Positions 10,225 through 19,089 of a stretch of DNA of 64,000 nt are shown in pieces. This DNA comes from Pseudonocardia broussonetiae (GTDB taxonomy: Bacteria > Actinomycetota > Actinomycetes > Mycobacteriales > Pseudonocardiaceae): assembly GCF_013155125.1 (NCBI RefSeq), contig NZ_CP053564.1, forward strand, positions 7,075,501 through 7,139,500. The letters are read 5' to 3'. Every line of letters starts with the position of its first letter. The first letter of the stretch is position 1. Below the pieces are notes generated by a model, which saw nothing but the letters and a program-made list of their open reading frames with translations, made no database searches and was not told the DNA's origin. Made by a program: the position numbers and the translations under genes.

Positions 10225-10929
10225 GTGATCAGCATCGGGCGCCGCGCGGCGCCCCTGCTCGCCGGGCTCGCCGCGGGCGCGGTCGTCGTCGGGACGGTCG
10301 CCGTCGTCGCCCCGCCCGCCGCGCTCCCCGACGCCGTGAACACGGCGCTGGGCAGTCCGCTGGCCGCCACCGCCCCGCCGGAGACCCCGGCGCCGACGCC
10401 GGCACCCGCGCGCCGGGCCGTCGTCCCGTTCCCGGTCGTCCCGACCACCGTCCCGACGACCACGGCCGCGCCCACCACCACCCCGGCCCCGACGACCACC
10501 GCGGAGCCGGCGCCCGAGCCGGCCCCGGAGCCCGAGCCCGCCGCGCCCCGCCGCAGCTCCGGGGGCGCGGCCGCGCAGGTCGTCGACCTGACCAACGCCG
10601 AGCGCGCCGACGCCGGCTGCGGCCCGCTCGCCACCGACGCCCGGCTCGGGGCCGCCGCGCAGGGCCACGCCGAGGACATGTCCGCGCAGGGCTACTTCGA
10701 CCACGTCAGCCGCGACGGCCGCCGCTTCGACGACCGGATCGGCGCCGAAGGCTACCCCTCCCCGGGCGGGGAGAACATCGCCCGCGGGCAGGAGACCGCG
10801 GCCGAGGTCGTGGAGGGCTGGATGAACTCGCCGGGCCACCGCCGCAACATCCTCGACTGCGACTTCGCCGCCATCGGCGTCGGCTTCGACGACGACGGGA
10901 ACTACTGGGTGCAGAACTTCGGGTTCTGA
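10225..10929 (+). CDS. Secreted CAP/SCP-domain protein
   Basis: 234 residues: an N-terminal signal or membrane segment (about 8-32), a Pro/Thr-rich linker (about 50-110), and a C-terminal CAP (SCP/PR-1-like) domain. The domain shows LTNAERADAGCGPL, the HAEDMSAQGYFDH helix, GENIARGQ and NSPGHRRNIL, which carry the family's conserved His/Glu residues. The GTG at 10225 puts the hydrophobic segment at the N-terminus. Proposed to act outside the membrane. Bacterial CAP proteins are poorly characterised, so substrate and role are unknown. Confidence 0.88.
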   Translation: MISIGRRAAPLLAGLAAGAVVVGTVAVVAPPAALPDAVNTALGSPLAATAPPETPAPTPAPARRAVVPFPVVPTTVPTTTAAPTTTPAPTTTAEPAPEPAPEPEPAAPRRSSGGAAAQVVDLTNAERADAGCGPLATDARLGAAAQGHAEDMSAQGYFDHVSRDGRRFDDRIGAEGYPSPGGENIARGQETAAEVVEGWMNSPGHRRNILDCDFAAIGVGFDDDGNYWVQNFGF

Positions 10930-10942
10930 GACCCGGATCCCC

Positions 10943-10978
10943 GGGCGACCGGCGGAGCCCCCGCACCGCCGGCCGCCC
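10943..10978. terminator. Hairpin between convergent genes
   Basis: Arms GGGCGACCGGCGG and CCGCCGGCCGCCC (13 nt, one mismatch) enclose a 10-nt loop in the 59-bp gap between the convergent CAP and HAAS-type genes. There is no U-tract. Position suggests a bidirectional terminator. Confidence 0.6.
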
Positions 10979-10988
10979 GTCGCGGACG

Positions 10989-12146
10989 TCACCCGGTGGG
11001 TGGCGCCTGGACGGTGGGCGCCGGCGGTGCCGTGGTGGGCGCCGGCGTGAGGGCCGTGGGGACGGGCGGCACGGGCGTGAGGGCCGGCAGGGGCACCGGG
11101 GTCGCGGACGGCACCGCCACCACCAGCGGGCCGGGCGGCACGGGCACGCAGGTGCCGGTGCGGTCGTCGTAGCGCGGGGTGCCCCGCGGGTAGGGCTGCA
11201 CCGGGGCGGGCCCGGCGCGGTACCCGGACGTGCACTCCCCGTTGTCGCCGACGTCGAGCGGGCGGCCGTCCTGGTCGAACAGGTACACGCCGGTCAGCGG
11301 GGTGCCCGCCGCGTCGACGGGCCGGATGTCCTCGACGGGACGCTCGCCGTCCTGCCACAGGCCGGGCAGGTACGGCGTCGCGGAGGTGCTCTGGACGGAG
11401 GGCGTTGTCGGGGTCAGCACGAGCCCGACGACCACGACCGCCGCGGCCAGGGCGTTGAGCGGGACGACCGACCAGAGCCAGCGGCGGTCGCGGCGGGAGC
11501 GGAACCCGAGCCACACCGAGAACGGCGCGAGCACGAGCCCGGTCAGGACCACCTGCAGCGCGCCGACGGCACCCAGGACCAGGCCGACCAGGGCCCCCGC
11601 GGCGAGCGCCCGCAGCAGCCACCACGCGGGCTGCAGGCTCGCGAGGAAGCCCAGCAGCCGGCCGCCCGAGGAGTCGGGGTCGGGGCGCGAGGCCAGCGCC
11701 GCGCGGACCGCGGGCAGCGCCGCGACCGCGTCGACGCGCGGGCCGGCCCGGAACACCACCGGCGCCGCCGCGAGGCCGAGCAGCACGGCGAGGACCAGGA
11801 CCAGCGCCGCCGCCTCCGGCTCGACCGCCACGAGGCCGGCGAGCAGCACCAGCGCCGTCGACCCGACCAGCGCGACGAGGGCGAACCGCGCGCCGCCCGT
11901 GCCCACCGGGGCGGCGTCGACGGCGACGGGCGCGGCCGGGTAGCCGGCCGCGGTCCGCAGCTCGGCGGCGTAGGCCTGCGGCGGACCCAGCCGCGCGACC
12001 AGGTCGTCGTCCGGGTCGAGCTCGGCCAGGTGCGCGCCGACGTCGTCGAGGATCTCGCCGACCTCGCCGTCGGGCAGGTCGGCGAGCGCGGCCCGCAGGC
12101 CCGCGAGGTACTCCTGCTGCGCTGCCCCGTGCACGTCGGCGGTCAT
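10989..12146 (-). CDS. HAAS-domain membrane protein partnered with PadR
   Basis: 385 residues. The N-terminal ~75 residues (YLAGLRAALADLPDGEVGEI, then a GPPQAYAAEL helix) look like the HAAS/DUF1700 domain that accompanies PadR regulators. Several membrane helices follow (about 85-255). The C-terminal ~125 residues are extracytoplasmic and Pro-rich, with two cysteines (ECTSGY, TGTCVP) that may pair. The start overlaps the padR stop by 4 bp, so the two are co-translated. Likely the effector or sensor half of a PadR module; the function is unknown. Confidence 0.8.
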   Translation of the reverse strand: MTADVHGAAQQEYLAGLRAALADLPDGEVGEILDDVGAHLAELDPDDDLVARLGPPQAYAAELRTAAGYPAAPVAVDAAPVGTGGARFALVALVGSTALVLLAGLVAVEPEAAALVLVLAVLLGLAAAPVVFRAGPRVDAVAALPAVRAALASRPDPDSSGGRLLGFLASLQPAWWLLRALAAGALVGLVLGAVGALQVVLTGLVLAPFSVWLGFRSRRDRRWLWSVVPLNALAAAVVVVGLVLTPTTPSVQSTSATPYLPGLWQDGERPVEDIRPVDAAGTPLTGVYLFDQDGRPLDVGDNGECTSGYRAGPAPVQPYPRGTPRYDDRTGTCVPVPPGPLVVAVPSATPVPLPALTPVPPVPTALTPAPTTAPPAPTVQAPPTG

Positions 12147-12460
12147 CGGTCCACCAGCCCTTCCATGGTCTTCGCGAACGTGTGCCAGGTCGCCGTCGAC
12201 TCGGCCAGCCGCTCGCGACCCAGCGCGTTGAGGCTGTAGTACTTGCGGTGCGGGCCCTCCTCGCTGGGCACGACGTAGGACGTCAGGAGCCCGGCGTTGT
12301 AGAGGCGGCGCAGCGTCCCGTAGACCGAGGCGTCGCCGACGTCCTCCAGCCCGGCGGCGCGCAGGCCCCGCAGGACCTCGTAGCCGTAGCCGTCGGCGCG
12401 GTCGAGCACCGCGAGCACCGCCAGGTCGAGCACCCCTCGGAGCAGCTGCGTCGGATCCAC
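12143..12460 (-). CDS. PadR-family transcriptional regulator
   Basis: 105 residues, a short (subfamily-2 type) PadR winged-helix repressor: LLRGVLDLAVLAVLDRADGY at the N-terminus, ASVYGTLRRLYNAGLL as recognition helix and wing, and RKYYSLNALGRERLAE in the wing/dimer helix. It overlaps the membrane protein gene by 4 bp. A 29-bp inverted repeat begins 7 bp upstream of its start, so autorepression is likely. corA reads divergently from the same region and might be co-regulated. Confidence 0.93.
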   Translation of the reverse strand: MDPTQLLRGVLDLAVLAVLDRADGYGYEVLRGLRAAGLEDVGDASVYGTLRRLYNAGLLTSYVVPSEEGPHRKYYSLNALGRERLAESTATWHTFAKTMEGLVDR

Positions 12461-12466
12461 GCGGCG

Positions 12467-12495
12467 GACAGTACTACGCGGCGCGCAGTACTGTC
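12467..12495. promoter_or_regulatory. Inverted-repeat operator upstream of padR
   Basis: Perfect 9-bp arms GACAGTACT (12467-12475) and AGTACTGTC (12487-12495) are separated by 11 bp. The AT-richer palindrome stands out in very GC-rich sequence and lies immediately upstream of padR and 108 bp upstream of corA. Autoregulation through a dyad next to the gene is typical of PadR proteins; binding is inferred. Confidence 0.68.
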
Positions 12496-12602
12496 AGAGG
12501 CGCACCAGCACCGGCGAGTCGCGGCCGCGGGTGCGCCGCCCGGATACCCTGGCTGCGCCCTCCCGGCAGCGGGAGGCCCGGCCCGCCCGACCAGGAGTCC
12601 GC

Positions 12603-13637
12603 ATGTCCGTCGTCGACAACGCGATCTACGTCGACGGGAAGCGCGCCGTCGTGCCCTCCTCGCTCGACCACACCTTCGAGGAGCTCAAGGCCTGTCCCGC
12701 CGGACCACGGACCTTCGGCTGGATCGGGCTGCTGCGCCCCAGCGAGCAGGAGATCCGGGCCGTCGCCGACGAGTTCGGCCTGCACGCCCTCGCCGTCGAG
12801 GACACCATCACCGCCCACCAGCGCCCCAAGCTCGAGCGCTACGGCGACCTGCTGTTCGTCGTGCTGCGCCCGGCCCGCTACGTCGACTACGACGAGGTCG
12901 TCGACATCGGCGAGGTGCACCTGTTCGTCGGGCACGACTTCGTGATCACGGTGCGGCACGCGGAGGAGCCCGACCTCGGCGAGGTGCGCAAGCGCCTCGA
13001 GGCCGACCCCGCGCTCCTCGACACCGGCCCCTACGCCGTGCTCTACGCCGTGCTGGACAAGGTCGTCGACGACTACGCCCCGGTGCTCGACGGCCTGCAG
13101 GACGACATCGACGAGATCGAGGTGCAGGTCTTCGGCGGCGACCCCGGCGTCTCCCGGCGCATCTACACCCTCACCCGCGAGGTGATCGAGTTCCAGCGCG
13201 CGGTGGAGCCCCTGGAGACGCTGTTCGCCGGGCTGCGCGAGCGGCTCAAGGAGACCGCCTCCGAGAGCGACCTCGAGCTGCGCCGGGCCCTGCGCGACGT
13301 CGCCGACCACGCCACGCGCGTCCTGGAGCGCATCGAGGGCTTCCGCGCGCTGCTCACCAACATCCTCACCGTCAACGCCGCACTGGTCGGCCAGCGGCAG
13401 AACGAGGAGATGGCCCGGATGACGCAGGCGGGCTACGAGCAGAACGAGCAGGTCAAGCGCATCTCGTCGTGGGCGGCCATCCTCTTCGCGCCCACGCTCG
13501 TCGCGTCGATCTACGGCATGAACTTCGACGTCATGCCCGAGCTGCACTGGACGCTGGGTTACCCCTTCGCCCTGATGCTGATGATCCTGCTGGGCCTCGG
13601 GCTCTACACCGTCTTCAAGCGCCGCGGATGGCTGTAG
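12603..13637 (+). CDS. corA: CorA-family divalent cation transporter
   Basis: 344 residues of the CorA Mg2+/Co2+ channel family. A long cytoplasmic alpha/beta-helical domain is followed by two C-terminal membrane helices. The first ends with the selectivity motif Gly-Met-Asn in [12 protein letters not shown], and the second ends in the basic tail FKRRGWL. The ATG at 12603 is preceded by an AGGAG ribosome site. A TACCCT -10-like hexamer is at 12545-12550. The 3' end overlaps convergent mutM by 23 bp. Confidence 0.95.
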   Translation: MSVVDNAIYVDGKRAVVPSSLDHTFEELKACPAGPRTFGWIGLLRPSEQEIRAVADEFGLHALAVEDTITAHQRPKLERYGDLLFVVLRPARYVDYDEVVDIGEVHLFVGHDFVITVRHAEEPDLGEVRKRLEADPALLDTGPYAVLYAVLDKVVDDYAPVLDGLQDDIDEIEVQVFGGDPGVSRRIYTLTREVIEFQRAVEPLETLFAGLRERLKETASESDLELRRALRDVADHATRVLERIEGFRALLTNILTVNAALVGQRQNEEMARMTQAGYEQNEQVKRISSWAAILFAPTLVASIYGMNFDVMPELHWTLGYPFALMLMILLGLGLYTVFKRRGWL

Positions 13638-14514
13638 CGCCGCTCCGGGGCCGGGGCTGGCAGCGCGGGCAGCTGAACGAGCTGCGGTTCATGAACGACT
13701 CGCGGCGGATCGGGGTGCCGCAGCGCCGGCACGGGCGGTCGGCCTGCCCGTAGGCGTCGAGCGAGCGGTCGAAGTAGCCCGAGGCGCCGTTGACGTTCAC
13801 GTACAGCGCGTCGAACGACGTGCCGCCCGCGGCCAGCGCGGCGTCCATCACCTCGGCGGCCGCGGCGAGCACCGTCCGCCCCTGGGCCCGCGTCAGCTTC
13901 TCGGTGGGGCGCTCGCCGTGCAGCCGCGCGCGCCACAGGGCCTCGTCGGCGTAGATGTTGCCGATGCCGGACACGACGGTCTGGTCGAGCAGCGCGCGCT
14001 TGAGGCCGGTGCGCCGGCGGCGGATGCCGGCCACGGCGGCGTCGAGGTCGAACGCGGGGTCCATCGGGTCGCGGGCGATGTGCGCGACGGGCTCGGGCAG
14101 CCGGTCCGGGCCGACGACGGGGTGCAGCGACAGCCCGCCGAACGTCCGCTGGTCGACGAACCGCAGCTCCGGGCCGTCGTCGTCGAACCGCAGGCGGATG
14201 CGCAGGTGCTTCTCGTCGGGGCGGCTCTCGTCGGCGACGAGCATCTGGCCGCTCATGCCGAGGTGGGCGAGCAGCGCGTCGCCGCCCTGCTCCCCCGCAC
14301 CCTCGTCGCCGTCGAGGTCGAGCCACAGGTACTTGCCCCGGCGCCGCGCCGCGGTGACCGTGCGGCCGGCGAGGCGGGCGGCGAAGTCGGGGCCGCCGGC
14401 GACGTGGCGGCGCACCGCGCGCGGGTGGGCGACGTCGACGGAGGCGATGGTGCGCCGGAGGACGTGGTCGGCCAGGCCGCGCCGGACGACCTCGACCTCG
14501 GGGAGCTCGGGCAC
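13615..14514 (-). CDS. mutM: Formamidopyrimidine-DNA glycosylase
   Basis: 299-residue Fpg/MutM that excises 8-oxoguanine and formamidopyrimidines. After the GTG start the mature N-terminus [13 protein letters not shown] supplies the catalytic Pro2 and Glu3. The beta-loop [13 protein letters not shown] and the C-terminal zinc finger ([16 protein letters not shown], then CPRCQ) are intact. It follows rnc with an 18-bp gap, the usual actinobacterial order. The last 23 bp overlap the convergent corA gene. Confidence 0.96.
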   Translation of the reverse strand: MPELPEVEVVRRGLADHVLRRTIASVDVAHPRAVRRHVAGGPDFAARLAGRTVTAARRRGKYLWLDLDGDEGAGEQGGDALLAHLGMSGQMLVADESRPDEKHLRIRLRFDDDGPELRFVDQRTFGGLSLHPVVGPDRLPEPVAHIARDPMDPAFDLDAAVAGIRRRRTGLKRALLDQTVVSGIGNIYADEALWRARLHGERPTEKLTRAQGRTVLAAAAEVMDAALAAGGTSFDALYVNVNGASGYFDRSLDAYGQADRPCRRCGTPIRRESFMNRSSFSCPRCQPRPRSGATAIRGA

Positions 14515-14532
14515 GGGGGCTGCTCGACCCGC

Positions 14533-15273
14533 TCAGGAGGCGGCGGAGCCGGTGGCGGCCTCGGCCGTCAGCGTGCGCCAGGCCAGCTCGGCGGCCTTCT
14601 GCTCGGCTTCCTTCTTCGTGCGCCCGTCGCCGGAGCCGAGGTCGCGCCCGTTGACGACCGCCGTGGCCGTGAAGACCTTGAGGTGGTCGGGGCCGTCCTC
14701 GGTGATGCGGTACTCGGGCACGCCCAGGTCGGCGGCCGCGGTGAACTCCTGCAGGCTCGTCTTCCAGTCGAGGCCCGCGCCGAGCAGCGGGGCGCCGACG
14801 AGCAGGGAGTCGAACAGCCGGTGCACCGCCGCGCGGGCGGTCTCCAGGCCGTGCTCCAGGTAGATCGCGCCGATCAGGGCCTCGGTGGCGTCGGCGAGGA
14901 TGCTCGACTTGGTGCGTCCACCCGTCATCTCCTCGCCGCGCCCCAGGTACAGGTACGCGCCGAGCCCGTCGGGGCCCATGGTCTCCGCGACGCCCGCGAG
15001 CGCGTGCATGTTGACGACGCTCGCGCGCAGCTTCGCGAGCTGCCCCTCCGGGAGGTCGGGGTGCTCGAGGTAGAGCCGCTCGGTGACGACGATGCTCAGC
15101 ACCGAGTCGCCCAGGAACTCCAGGCGCTCGTTGGTGGGCAGGCCGCCGTTCTCGTAGGCGTAGCTGCGGTGGGTCAGCGCGAGGACCAGCAGCTCCTCGC
15201 CGATCTCGACACCCAGGGCATGCAGCAGGGGCCCGCGGTCCTCTGCGGGCCCCTGCTGGCCGTGTCCTGGCAC
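14533..15273 (-). CDS. rnc: Ribonuclease III
   Basis: 246-residue RNase III for rRNA and mRNA processing. The catalytic signature [12 protein letters not shown] lies near residues 47-58, and the second acidic cluster is at [15 protein letters not shown]-terminal dsRNA-binding domain ([13 protein letters not shown] ... [13 protein letters not shown]) follows. It is 14 bp downstream of rpmF and upstream of mutM, likely one operon with the DUF177 gene. Confidence 0.97.
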   Translation of the reverse strand: MPGHGQQGPAEDRGPLLHALGVEIGEELLVLALTHRSYAYENGGLPTNERLEFLGDSVLSIVVTERLYLEHPDLPEGQLAKLRASVVNMHALAGVAETMGPDGLGAYLYLGRGEEMTGGRTKSSILADATEALIGAIYLEHGLETARAAVHRLFDSLLVGAPLLGAGLDWKTSLQEFTAAADLGVPEYRITEDGPDHLKVFTATAVVNGRDLGSGDGRTKKEAEQKAAELAWRTLTAEAATGSAAS

Positions 15274-15286
15274 GAGGATCCGGGGA

Positions 15287-15469
15287 TCAGGCCGGGCTGA
15301 CGACCTGGCGGCCGTCGTACTGCCCGCACGTCGGGCAGGCGACGTGCGGGGGCTTGACGGCCCGGCAGGCGCGGTTCTGGCACGCGGCGAGCGTGGGAGC
15401 AGTGGCCTTCCACTGCGACCGACGCGAGCGCGTGTTCGACCGCGACATCCGGCGCTTCGGAACGGCCAC
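15287..15469 (-). CDS. rpmF: 50S ribosomal protein L32
   Basis: 60-residue L32. The N-terminus [20 protein letters not shown] is diagnostic. A zinc ribbon is present (CQNRAC, then CPTC), so this is the zinc-containing form. It sits between the DUF177 gene and rnc, the widely conserved yceD-rpmF pair. Confidence 0.97.
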   Translation of the reverse strand: MAVPKRRMSRSNTRSRRSQWKATAPTLAACQNRACRAVKPPHVACPTCGQYDGRQVVSPA

Positions 15470-15528
15470 GATGAATCTCCTAGCAGTACTCGGTTCCCGA
15501 CCGGAGGAGTTCTCGGTCGGCAGGGCTA

Positions 15529-16098
15529 TCAGTCGGCAGGCAGGCGCTCACGCAGAGCGGCCCAGCGAGGGTCCAGTGTCTCATGCCCGTGGTCGGGCGC
15601 GAGGTCGGCCCACTTCTCGCCGCACTCGACGCACAGTCCGGGGCAGTCGGGGCGGCACAGCGGCGACAGCGGCAGGTCCAGGACCAGCGCGTCCCGGACG
15701 ATCTGCTCGACGTCGACCTGGTCGTCGCCGACGCGCGGGAGCTCGTCGGCGTCGGTGGTCTCGTCGGTGACGCTGTCGGGGTAGGCGAACAGCTCGGCCA
15801 GCTCGACGGTGATCTCGTCGGTCAGCGGGTCGAGGCAGCGCGCGCACTCCCCCTCCAGGGAGGCGTGCGCGGTGCCGGAGACGTAGATGCCCTCGGTGAC
15901 CGACTCCAGCCGGACCTCGAGCTCGATCGGGCTGCCCTCGGGCACCCCGATCGTCTCCAGGCCCAGCCGCTCGGGCTCGCCGGGGGCGGGCACGGTGCGG
16001 GTGTAGGACTTCATGGCGCCCGGTCGGCGCCCGAGCTCCCGGGTGCCGAAGACCCAGGGGCTCACGGGGCCGCGGGACGCGGGACGGTGTGCGCTCAC
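15529..16098 (-). CDS. DUF177 (YceD-like) protein
   Basis: 189 residues. The family is linked to 23S rRNA accumulation and 50S assembly and is almost always next to rpmF, as here (59-bp gap). It carries the conserved Cys cluster CARCLDPL and the C-terminal cysteines [14 protein letters not shown]. The GTG at 16098 was preferred over the internal ATG because actinobacterial homologues begin with a segment like [14 protein letters not shown], which this start includes. The alternative start is 16014. Confidence 0.9.
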   Translation of the reverse strand: MSAHRPASRGPVSPWVFGTRELGRRPGAMKSYTRTVPAPGEPERLGLETIGVPEGSPIELEVRLESVTEGIYVSGTAHASLEGECARCLDPLTDEITVELAELFAYPDSVTDETTDADELPRVGDDQVDVEQIVRDALVLDLPLSPLCRPDCPGLCVECGEKWADLAPDHGHETLDPRWAALRERLPAD

Positions 16099-16154
16099 CC
16101 GGTCCAGGGTAGGCGCTCCGCGCCACCGGGTTGCGGCCGCGCGGCCCCGGACCC

Positions 16155-17609
16155 TCAGCCGGAGTCCTCCTCCTCGTCGTCCGCGGTGGCGGTGACCTCC
16201 TCGTCCGGCTCCGTCGCCGTCGTGGTCACCGGCTCCCGGACGGCGGTCGTGGTGGGGACCGGGGTGGGTGCGGGCTTCGTCGTCGGGGCCGGTGGCGGCG
16301 GGGTGACGACGGGCGGCGGGGCGGGCGGGGAGGTCGTGGCCCGCGGCGTCGTGGTCGCCGGCGTCGTCTCCCGAGGTGTCGTGGCCTGCGGTGTCGTGGC
16401 CGGTGGGGCCGTGGCCGGTGGGGCCGGTGTCGTGGTCGGCGGCGGGGCCACGACGGGCTCCTCCGGCTCGGGTGACGTCGACGGCGGCGCCGCCGGGGTG
16501 GGCGAGGGTGACGACGGGGTCGACGGTGCCGACGGGACGGGCGACGACGGGGCCGGGGGCGTGCTCACCGGCGGAGCGGTGCCCGGCGCGGGAAGCGGGA
16601 CGCTCCCCGGTGAGCCGGGCAGCGACGACGGGGGCGACGGCGACGCGGGGGGCGCGGCTCCCGCGTCGGTCGGGGTTCCGGCGACGGCCGGTGGTGCGGC
16701 GACGGCCGCGACCACCACCGGCGCGGCGGCCGCCTGCCGGACCACGGGCAGCACGGCCGGGGCGACCGGGGCGGGCAGCGGCGGCGCGGTGAGCACCCGC
16801 GGCACCTCCCGCGGATCGGCCGTGATCGCCGGAGCCGGGAACGCCGGCTCGACGGTGGGGGCGGGCCCGGTCGGCGGCAGGAACGGGCCGGTGGCCGGTC
16901 CGGAGCCCGCGGCCGGCCGGCTGGCGCCCAGGTAGTCGTCGCCGGGGTAGCGGACCATCGCGATCTGCACCGGCTTCCCGCGCCGCGGCGCGTTCACCAT
17001 CCGGCCGCCGCCGAGGTACATGCCGACGTGGTGCACCCGTGCGAGCGTCCCGTAGAACACCAGGTCGCCGGGCAGCAGCGCCGCGCCGGGCGTCAGGCGG
17101 GGCCCGGCCTGGAACTGGGTGTGCGCGGTGCGCGGCAGCCCGATGCCGGCGTAGGAGTAGGCCGCGGTGGTCAGGCCCGAGCAGTCGAACCCGGGGTCGC
17201 CGTCGGCCGGTCCGTTGCCGCCCCACACGTAGGGCAGGCCGATCTGGGCGAGTGCGAACGCGATGGCCGCGTTCACGGCGCCACCCGGTTCCGCGACGGT
17301 CGCGGGCGACGGCGCGGAGGGCACGGCCGCCGTCCCGACGGGGGCCGCCGCGGCTGCTTCCGCGGGTGGAGCGGCGGCGACGGCGGCGGCCACCACGACC
17401 GGCGGCACGACCGGCTGCGCCGCCGCGGACGCGGACCAGGTCGGGGTGCCGGAGCCGGCCGGCTGGGCGACCGGCGCGGTCGGCTCCGCGTCCGCGGGCA
17501 CCGCGAGCGCGTCGGGCGCAGGCCCCCACCCCGCGGCGACCAGCACCGCTGCCGCCACGGCCGCTACCGGCCATCTGCTCCGTCGTGCCGCGTCCTGGGT
17601 GCGTTCCAC
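16155..17609 (-). CDS. Secreted NlpC/P60 cell-wall peptidase with long Pro/Thr tail
   Basis: 484 residues: signal peptide (about 1-36), Ala-rich spacer, NlpC/P60 domain (about 112-225), then a ~260-residue Pro/Thr/Ala-rich tail. Catalytic Cys is in FDCSGL, His in HHVGMYLGGG, and a polar third residue follows in MVNAP. The domain cleaves peptidoglycan stem peptides, as in RipA-type hydrolases. The tail has no recognisable wall-binding domain and may span the cell wall as a flexible anchor or be low-complexity drift. It lies upstream of the DUF177 gene with a 56-bp gap. Confidence 0.9.
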   Translation of the reverse strand: MERTQDAARRSRWPVAAVAAAVLVAAGWGPAPDALAVPADAEPTAPVAQPAGSGTPTWSASAAAQPVVPPVVVAAAVAAAPPAEAAAAAPVGTAAVPSAPSPATVAEPGGAVNAAIAFALAQIGLPYVWGGNGPADGDPGFDCSGLTTAAYSYAGIGLPRTAHTQFQAGPRLTPGAALLPGDLVFYGTLARVHHVGMYLGGGRMVNAPRRGKPVQIAMVRYPGDDYLGASRPAAGSGPATGPFLPPTGPAPTVEPAFPAPAITADPREVPRVLTAPPLPAPVAPAVLPVVRQAAAAPVVVAAVAAPPAVAGTPTDAGAAPPASPSPPSSLPGSPGSVPLPAPGTAPPVSTPPAPSSPVPSAPSTPSSPSPTPAAPPSTSPEPEEPVVAPPPTTTPAPPATAPPATTPQATTPRETTPATTTPRATTSPPAPPPVVTPPPPAPTTKPAPTPVPTTTAVREPVTTTATEPDEEVTATADDEEEDSG

Positions 17610-17755
17610 GCCAGCCCCTCGTCACCGTTCGCAGGTGTGACCACGGGCGGCACGGGTGGTGGCGCCCGATCCCCGAATGGTCCGAGGGGACTCGCAGGCC
17701 GTGCGGGAGCTGTTACCCCGCTCACCTCACGGGCCCGACGCGGTCACCGTCCGCG

Positions 17756-17816
17756 CCCCGACTCGCGCGCAGTCAGAGCCCGACTCGCGCGCAACGAGAG
17801 CCCGACTCGCGGGGGT
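17756..17816. repeat. Dispersed repeat, family C (copy 1), forming the end of a MinD-like gene
   Basis: Three direct copies of CCCGACTCGCG-type sequence, spaced about 21 bp. On the minus strand the unit reads CGCGAGTCGGGCTCTCGT and then GCGCGCGAGTCGGGCTC, closely matching 21308-21343 on the plus strand. The stop codon of the MinD-like gene (17773) lies inside it. Confidence 0.7.
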
Positions 17817-19047
17817 GGTGCGCCGGGGTCAGGCCGGGGGGTGGGGGGCTGGGTCGGGGGGTGGGGGGCTGGGTCGGGGGGTGGGGGGCTGGGCCGGGGG
17901 GTGGGGGGCTGGGCCGGGGGGTGGGGGGCTGGGTGGGCGGCTGGGTCGGGTGGAGCTGGGGCGGGGCGGGCGGGGGGCGGTCGAAGGCGTCCGCGACCAG
18001 GGCGGCCAGGCCCAGGAACGCGTCGCGGGTCCGCGGCCGCAGCCGGGCCAGCTCGACGCGGCCGCCGGTGGCCAGGTGCGGGTCGTGCGGGATCTCCACC
18101 ACGGCGCGGCAGCGGGCGGCGAAGTGCTCGCGGATGCGGACGGCGTCGACCTCGTCGCTCGTGCGGTCGCACGACAGCACCACGATCGCGGCGCGGGCGA
18201 GGTCGGGGTGGCCGTGGGCGAGGAGCCAGTCGAGCGTCTTGCTCGCCCGGCTCGCCCCGTCGACGGTGGGGGCGCCGACGATGATCACGCTGTCGGCGAG
18301 GGTGAGCGTGCCCTCCATCGCCGAGTGCACGAGCCCGGTGCCCGAGTCGGTGATGACGATGTTGAAGAACCGCGAGAGGGCACCGCTGACCTGCTCGTAC
18401 TCCTCGCGGCTGAACGCGTCGCTGGACGCCGGGTCCTGCTCGGAGGCGAGCACCTGCAGCCGGCCCGCGAGGCTCGTGTAGCGGGTGATGTCGGCCCAGG
18501 AGTGGATGCGGTCGACGTCGCGCAGCAGCTCGCGGACCGTCACCGACGACTCGCCGGTGAGCCGGTCGGCGAGCGTGCCGGCGTCGGGGTTGGCGTCGAG
18601 GACGACGACGCGGTCGCCGCGGTGCTCGGCCAGGGCGAGGCCCAGGCAGGTGGCGACCGTCGTCTTCCCGACGCCGCCCTTGATCGAGGTGACGGCGATG
18701 CGGTGCGTGGCGTGCAGGGGGCGGCGCAGCCGGTGCACGAGCTGGCGGCGCACGCGCTCCAGCTCGCTCGGGCCGGGGTTGACCAGCCCGCCGCTGACCC
18801 GGTGCACCACCTGGCGCCAGCCCTCCCCGGGCACGTCGGCGCGCCGGCGCACGATCATGTCGTCGGTGAGCTCACCGGCCGTGCGCCCCCCGTGCATCCC
18901 GTCGGCGCCGGTCCCGCTCGTGCTGTGCCCGCTCGTGCTGTGCCCGCTCGTGCTGTGCACTGTCTCCCCCGCACCCGATCCGACGTGGAGGCGGTGCCCG
19001 TAGCGCTCCCACCAGCCCGCGGGGTCGGGCTCGACCCGTCGCGCCAT
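17773..19047 (-). CDS. MinD/ParA-like ATPase with repeat-derived tails
   Basis: 424 residues. The deviant Walker A KGGVGKTT, VVLDANPDAGTL and a switch-II-like VITDSGTGLV segment identify the MinD/ParA ATPase superfamily; actinobacterial relatives are often tied to ESX secretion or envelope processes. The N-terminus has three HSTSG repeats encoded by a 15-bp tandem repeat (18918-18960). The C-terminus (from about 345) is a Pro-rich tail encoded by five 20-bp tandem repeats (17841-17940), then ends within family C repeat DNA. It is adjacent to the SepIVA-like gene (42-bp gap). The exact function is unknown. Confidence 0.85.
   Translation of the reverse strand: MARRVEPDPAGWWERYGHRLHVGSGAGETVHSTSGHSTSGHSTSGTGADGMHGGRTAGELTDDMIVRRRADVPGEGWRQVVHRVSGGLVNPGPSELERVRRQLVHRLRRPLHATHRIAVTSIKGGVGKTTVATCLGLALAEHRGDRVVVLDANPDAGTLADRLTGESSVTVRELLRDVDRIHSWADITRYTSLAGRLQVLASEQDPASSDAFSREEYEQVSGALSRFFNIVITDSGTGLVHSAMEGTLTLADSVIIVGAPTVDGASRASKTLDWLLAHGHPDLARAAIVVLSCDRTSDEVDAVRIREHFAARCRAVVEIPHDPHLATGGRVELARLRPRTRDAFLGLAALVADAFDRPPPAPPQLHPTQPPTQPPTPRPSPPPPGPAPHPPTQPPTPRPSPPPPGLTPAHHPRESGSRCARVGL
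17841..17940. repeat. Five 20-bp tandem repeats coding a Pro-rich tail
   Basis: Five head-to-tail copies of GTGGGGGGCTGGGTCGGGGG with T/C changes. Because 20 is not divisible by three, the reading frame rotates through all three frames of the unit, giving a peptide with 20-residue period (PTQPPTPRPSPPPPG units). All three frames lack stops, so copy number can change the frame at the C-terminus. Confidence 0.92.
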
Positions 19048-19089
19048 GGCACGGACAGTAGCGTGATCGACGCGCTCCGTGGCCGATCG

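Noticed and set aside
15529..17625. A 698-residue open frame joining the DUF177 gene with upstream sequence
   Set aside because: The N-terminal 500 residues are the out-of-frame shadow of the NlpC/P60 gene. Only the DUF177 part is credible.
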